Assembly: GCA_022885665.1 (NCBI GenBank)
Contig: JAGQDJ010000114.1
Location: 62,001 to 126,000 of the forward strand
Source of the DNA: Triops longicaudatus
Taxonomy: Eukaryota > Arthropoda > Branchiopoda > Notostraca > Triopsidae
DNA: 64,000 nucleotides
Direction: 5' to 3'
Position numbers and translations under genes: made by a program. Position 1 is the first letter of the stretch, and each line of letters opens with the position of its first letter. A model generated the notes under the pieces. It was not told where the DNA came from. It ran no database searches and was given only the letters and a program-made list of their open reading frames with translations. Positions 59,553 to 64,000 of the stretch are shown here, one piece after another.

Positions 59553-60453
59553 ATGGTCAGAAAGCTCAAATTTCATGAGCAAAAGCTGCTAAAGAAAGTT
59601 GACTTTATTTCCTGGGAAGTTGACAATAATCTCCATGAAGTCAAAATTATGAAACGGTATTGTATTCAGAAGAGAGAAGACTACACACTGTAAGTTGATT
59701 ATTCCATATTTTTCATTCACAAATTCCCTGATAACTAACTTTTGCCGTTTAAGGTACAACAAACTGTCTAGAGCAATTCGGGAACTGGTTAGAAAGATCA
59801 AAGAACTTGATCCCAAGGATCCTTTTCGAACCGAGGCTAGCGCTAATCTCATTGAAAAGCTGTAAGTCATATTTAATTTTTCTATAATTTGAGTCACACG
59901 TAACGTTCTTTGTTGTAGTTTCCAAATGGGTCTTATCCCTACCAAACGGAATTTGGATCTCTGCGATCGAGTCACAGCATCCTGCTTTTGTCGGAGAAGG
60001 CTCCCAGTTGTTATGGTCCGAGCGAAGATGTCAGAAAATATTCGTATGGCTACACAGTTGATTGAACAAGGCCATGTACGTGTAGGGCCTGAAGTTGTCA
60101 AAGATCCAGCTTTCTTAGTTACAAGGTAGAATCTACTTACTTTGTCTTTTTCTGCTTCAACAAAAATAAATAAATAAAAATGACCTAAACCAGAAACAGA
60201 TAAATAGTACGAAAATCAAGGGAAAATATCTTACGAACGGGCAATATGAGAGAAACAAAAAGCTCAAGAATAATATTATTTCTAGAAATTTGGAAGATTT
60301 CGTAACATGGTTGGACACCTCGGCAATCAAGAGACAAATTATGGAATACAACGAAATGGTAAACTGCCTCAACTTCTACGCACAACTCAAGTTTCTCAAG
60401 TGTAATTGCGTAATATTTTTTTCCTTTTGCAGAGAGACGACTTCGAAGCCTAG
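59553..60453 (+). CDS. imp3: U3 snoRNP protein IMP3
   Basis: Exons: 59553-59689, 59754-59861, 59919-60125, 60286-60358 and 60433-60453, in phase, giving 181 residues (human 184). IMP3 is part of the Mpp10 module of the U3 snoRNP in the small-subunit processome. In the nucleolus it helps U3 pair with pre-rRNA for 18S maturation. The N-terminus MVRKLKFHEQKLLKKVDF is nearly identical to the animal consensus, and REDYTLYNKLSR follows. An S4 RNA-binding domain spans about 107-151 (CRRRLPVVMVRAKM, IEQGHVRVGPEVV, DPAFLVTR). The C-terminus ends EYNEMRDDFEA. The last exon codes only six residues and the stop. A poly(A) signal lies 56 bp past the stop. Confidence 0.95.
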
Positions 60454-60508
60454 GTGTTATACGCTGTATATTGAAACTTGATATTTCTCGAAGTATTGCG
60501 GAGACCAA

Positions 60509-60514
60509 AATAAA
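60509..60514 (+). promoter_or_regulatory. Poly(A) signal of IMP3
   Basis: AATAAA 56 bases after the IMP3 stop codon. Confidence 0.6.
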
Positions 60515-61359
60515 CTTTTTAAATCGAAGTTAACAATACAATTTGCATCCGAGCTAGTCTTCATCGAATTAAAAGGAGGGGTTGTTTTCCTTATAATTCT
60601 GACGCTACTTTAGATTTATATTCATCCTCGATGTTGTAAAAATGCATACGCATTGAAACAAACATAGCTTAACGTATCTCACCAAATGTAACTCTATGCA
60701 ACGTTATTTAAGTTTTGACCATTTTTCTATTACCTTAAAATTGACGCTTACGTAGTGTCTAGTTTGTTTCGTTCCAGTCGAATCTTCGCGTGATAAGAGT
60801 GCACGTTAGATACGGTGGGTAAGTTAAAAACAAACGTAATAACTTTATTGCATGGAAATTCAAAACTACAGGATGGTTTATATTCAGAATAGTGGTGGGA
60901 ATTCTGTTCGTGCCTTTTGTAAGGTAGTTCAATTAGGGTTTGTTAGCTTTTAATTTGTCTGCATCTTAATGCATTAAAACAGTTAAAAGTTCGGGAAAAG
61001 CAACCTAAGATGTTAATGTATAAGTAAGACAAGGAAATACGGTTTGTTTAACTGAAGTCAGTTAAGGTTAGTTTAAGTTAGAAAAGCTTAGTAAAGATAG
61101 TTTGGCGTTTGTCTCGTCGAATTCCGTCATGAAACAATGAGAATAAATATGTTAAACAACGCTGTCGACATTGTGTGCGCAACTGTGTGAAATAGGAAGA
61201 TAATGGTTAGGTAATACTTAGATTTTTCTTTACTCCGAAAATTCGCGGTTAAACCGCTAAAACCAAAGAGATTCAATGCAGCAGGGCAGAACTACGTAAA
61301 CCAACTATATAAAGTTGAATACTAAACACCACTCACGTTACCGATCGGTTAGAAATAAA
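60515..61359. other. Intergenic between convergent IMP3 and vezatin
   Basis: AT-rich. A short GTTAAGGTTAG-type stretch near 61060-61085 is the reverse of the CCTAAC words seen elsewhere. No gene. Confidence 0.45.
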
Positions 61360-61365
61360 TTTATT
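61360..61365 (-). promoter_or_regulatory. Poly(A) signal of vezatin
   Basis: Minus-strand AATAAA (TTTATT on the plus strand) about 136 bases after the vezatin stop. Confidence 0.5.
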
Positions 61366-61500
61366 TTTCGTTTGCTCTTTTACAACTTAATGCAAAAGCA
61401 AGGGATGAAGTTGCACGTTTGTTTTTTATCATTGTTACTCCACTCGCTTTTAATCTTTTGTTATTCTTCTTTTAATACGAACGTGTAACCGCACAAATTT

Positions 61501-63723
61501 TTATGTATCCTCATCGTCTGACGAATCGCCCAAAGTTTCAGTTTCTACCATTCTCTGTGACGCAGCCAAGCGAATTTCCTGGGCTAAGTTGGACATAAAC
61601 CCGAAAGCGATGTGTTCTGGATTCCTAATGCGGGTTTCCAGTACTTGTTCACTCCCAGTACCCACAGCTTCTTGGTCCCATGCTATGGGCTCAGTTTTTT
61701 CCTCAACGGACACGGTCTCAGTTCCTTCTCCTGTTTCGAAGTCTTTTTGCCACAAGCTTTTATCTTCAGGCAACACTTCTGCGGAGAAGAATTCTACAGG
61801 CTTTCCGAGAGCTTTGGCTTCTCGAATGCGCCATTCCTTGGCTCGACACTGCAGCACATTTTGTAACTCGTTCAGAAGGTGACGTGAGTTGGTCTTGGCC
61901 TCTTCTCGTCGTTGTCGACGCTCTTCTCGCGTCAAGTAGTAATACTCACAATCCATATCGTCGTAGTCGTCGTCGGAATGAGCCTGCGCGTCAGTCACCT
62001 CGGCTTCCAAGACTTGATCTTCTCCAAGATCGTTCCAAGGACCGAACAACGGCACAGCTTCGCCTGGAACATTGGGTTGCATGACGACTTCCGTGGCTTC
62101 TGCCAAACCTTGCGAATGTTGCGTAACTAGTGTCGTAAGTTGGGTAGGTTTTAGCGCTTGGAGCCACAGTTCGTAACAGGTATTGATGGCTTGGATCTCA
62201 CTGGCAATGGTTCCTTCCAGTTGCGCGTTATCCGAATTCCAATCTTCCAAAAGCCAGACTGTAGCTCGCAAATGACGGTCGAGACTCTGTCTCGCTATTT
62301 CGGCAACACCTGTTGCTTGCTTTTCGTTACTCTTGCTTAGTTTAACATTATCAGTGGTCGCTTTCCGGACCTTCCAGGCTGTGTAGTAATTATAGACAGT
62401 ACGTAACTGACATTCAAGGGAAGAAAACTTGGAAGTTATCACTGACCAATGGGATTCAACTTGGTGAACGGCTGAATAGGACAATGAACTCTCCAAGTAT
62501 CCCAAAGCAACGCGACGAAAGTATTCGGAGATAAAACCCAGTAGACTTCGGTAACTCGACTGTGAAGTAAAACATTTTACTTAACACTTCGAGAAAGGAT
62601 CGCATAAAGTTTTACTTTTAACTGAAGCATTGTAACATCCGGCGAAAAATCTATAACAGAAGAACATAGCAAGTAATGTGATTCGTTATCCAGTCCTCCA
62701 GATAGCGGAAGATTTTTCCGGATGGCTAAAAGGGCAATCCTTGTCTCGAGGTACATGGCGTAAATCGTTAAGTTTACGCTATCGCGTAACGAACGGCAGT
62801 GAAGAACTCCGTGGTTTTCATCGGCCTTGCCGTACAAATGTGTTGCTAATCCAGGCCTATAAAAAATACACAAAAATGATAAAAATCTTTATTACCAATT
62901 TTGTATAATAATTACGTGTAATGAATTAAATACTACACAACATGAAACTGCGTATTTTTCTGTGCAATACTAGTTAGAAACTTGTTTGATCTTAGTTTAA
63001 CTAGGCAACAACGAACAACTATTAGAGGGTACGTCAAAATTCGGAAGAGTATGGCATTCTGACATAGCAGAACTACATGCCATCTTACGAACGAAAGAAA
63101 AGTGAACAAAGACGTACTTACAACATAAATCCTTTTTCCAATAGTTCCATTTCTTGAAGAAACTGTAGTGACTTGTGCAAAAGGGTCCGTATCGAAGTAG
63201 TCGATACTAAAAGGCATTTTAATTTCGTCAAATGAGTTGAAACACATCGTTGTTTTAGCGCCCAAAGTGAAACAGGAAGAGAAAATAAAAACACCGGACC
63301 GCTAACTCCAAAAATTGCGGTTAAAGACGCGGCGACTGCTGTCAAGGCTCCGATTTTGTATGGGAATCTGATTTAGTTACGTTTATTAAGCTAGCTGTTA
63401 GAGATATTTGAAGTTCTTTTAATGGTATTTTAACTTGTTAAAATGTTACTTTGATGTCCAAGAAAAACTTGATTGACTAGGGTTGGGATAATCGTCTTGT
63501 CGACTTTCCATGAAATTTTGTAAGAATTCAACATCTTCTTGGTTCAGTATTCCACTGTTCGCTATAAGCATAGGTCCTTCATCTTTTAACACACCAAACT
63601 GTTAAAAGAAAGGCTACAAAAGTTACAACATTAACGTTTCAGGAAAATTACCCTAGCAAGGATTTGCCATTCGCTGACAAGATTTGGGAACCACGTACCA
63701 AAGAAGCTGCTAAATCTGGACTG
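61501..63723 (-). CDS. vezt: Vezatin, 3' part (5' end outside the window or unresolved)
   Basis: Exons (minus): 63723-63652 (start uncertain by three bases), 63598-63450, 63367-63122, 62856-62616 and 62559-61501; phases agree. About 587 C-terminal residues are seen. Vezatin is an integral membrane protein of adherens junctions that links the cadherin-catenin complex to myosin VIIA. The exon at 63367-63122 carries the hydrophobic membrane region (GALTAVAASLTAIFGVSG, VFLFSLPVSLWAL) and then LLHKSLQFLQEMELLEKGF, which matches the conserved post-membrane helix. The next exon has SLRDSVNLTIYAMYLETR. The long last exon has EYFRRVALGYL, the acidic DDDYDDMDCEYYYLTREER block with its coiled-coil tail, and the terminal IAFGFMSNLAQEIRLAASQ motif. 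The N-terminus is missing, as expected for a gene running off the right edge. Confidence 0.88.
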
Positions 63724-63757
63724 CTAATTTCACACGTTAAATGCTGGTTTTATACAG

Positions 63758-63910
63758 TAAAATTTCGCTATAACATATACCAGTTACAACGAACGATTTA
63801 TATCGCGTTGCACTGACTGTTGTGTACACATTTTCAAGCGAAAGAAATTCGTTTATTCCATAATGGCTTGCGTGTACAATCGGCAATAACGGACATAATT
63901 TTCATCCTCG
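63758..63910. repeat. TATAACGA-type repeat remnant
   Basis: Contains aatttcgctataacatat, ttacaacgaacgat and aataacggac, words of the family at 58535-58750. Confidence 0.35.
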
Positions 63911-64000
63911 TATTTACCTTGTAGCGAGATTTTACTGGATAAGCCAGAAAGTTACCTCAATTGTAGTTTTGCTGTTTTCAGCCTTAGAGCTTAGGCCAGG

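Noticed and set aside
61589..62130. Several plus-strand open frames opposite the long vezatin exon
   Set aside because: They are antisense shadows of the conserved minus-strand vezatin coding sequence.

Overview
This is nuclear DNA from an animal. The genes are protein coding and intron-rich with GT-AG introns, no operons or bacterial ribosome-binding sites are visible, poly(A) signals follow the genes, and the products are animal families: a BMP-type ligand, vezatin, protein kinase D, a class A GPCR and a cystine-knot secreted protein. Most introns are short (about 65-900 bp), the DNA is AT-rich, and the intergenic sequence is full of degraded repeats. Joint presence of ADMP and a Pinhead-like gene points to an invertebrate bilaterian that kept the ADMP/Pinhead locus. 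Degenerate CCTAAC-rich tracts recall TTAGG-type repeats of arthropods, but the phylum cannot be fixed from this sequence.

Layout. 1.9-2.9 kb: intronless class A GPCR (+). 9.5-10.9 kb: six-exon cytosolic sulfotransferase (-). 15.0-16.5 kb: decayed TPR-protein pseudogene (-), interrupted by a 446-bp hAT-like MITE. 23.8-26.2 kb: Pinhead-like secreted protein with three cystine-knot modules (+). 27.4-29.4 kb: ADMP (+), 1.2 kb downstream on the same strand. 31.1-32.4 kb: cadherin-repeat pseudogene (-). 33.4-48.5 kb: protein kinase D in 15 coding exons (-), with a 9.8-kb first intron. 51.0-52.0 kb: exosome subunit RRP46/EXOSC5 (+). 55.5-56.5 kb: single-exon GT32-like glycosyltransferase (+). 59.6-60.5 kb: IMP3, a U3 snoRNP protein (+). 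61.5-63.7 kb and beyond: 3' part of vezatin (-).

The most notable locus is the tandem Pinhead-ADMP pair. Both products are secreted regulators of dorsoventral BMP patterning in chordates, and in the tunicate Ciona the two genes are adjacent and Pinhead restrains Admp. The same arrangement here suggests an old regulatory linkage. The other genes are housekeeping or signalling genes with no evident shared pathway.

The intergenic DNA holds a family of short non-autonomous hAT-type elements. Six copies have terminal inverted repeats and 8-bp target-site duplications (three duplications perfect, three 7 of 8). There is also a 390-bp dispersed repeat present twice, a family of degenerate repeats built on TATAACGA, and CCTAAC-rich tracts. 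Exon boundaries were worked out by hand from splice consensus, reading phase and family similarity; no database search was possible.
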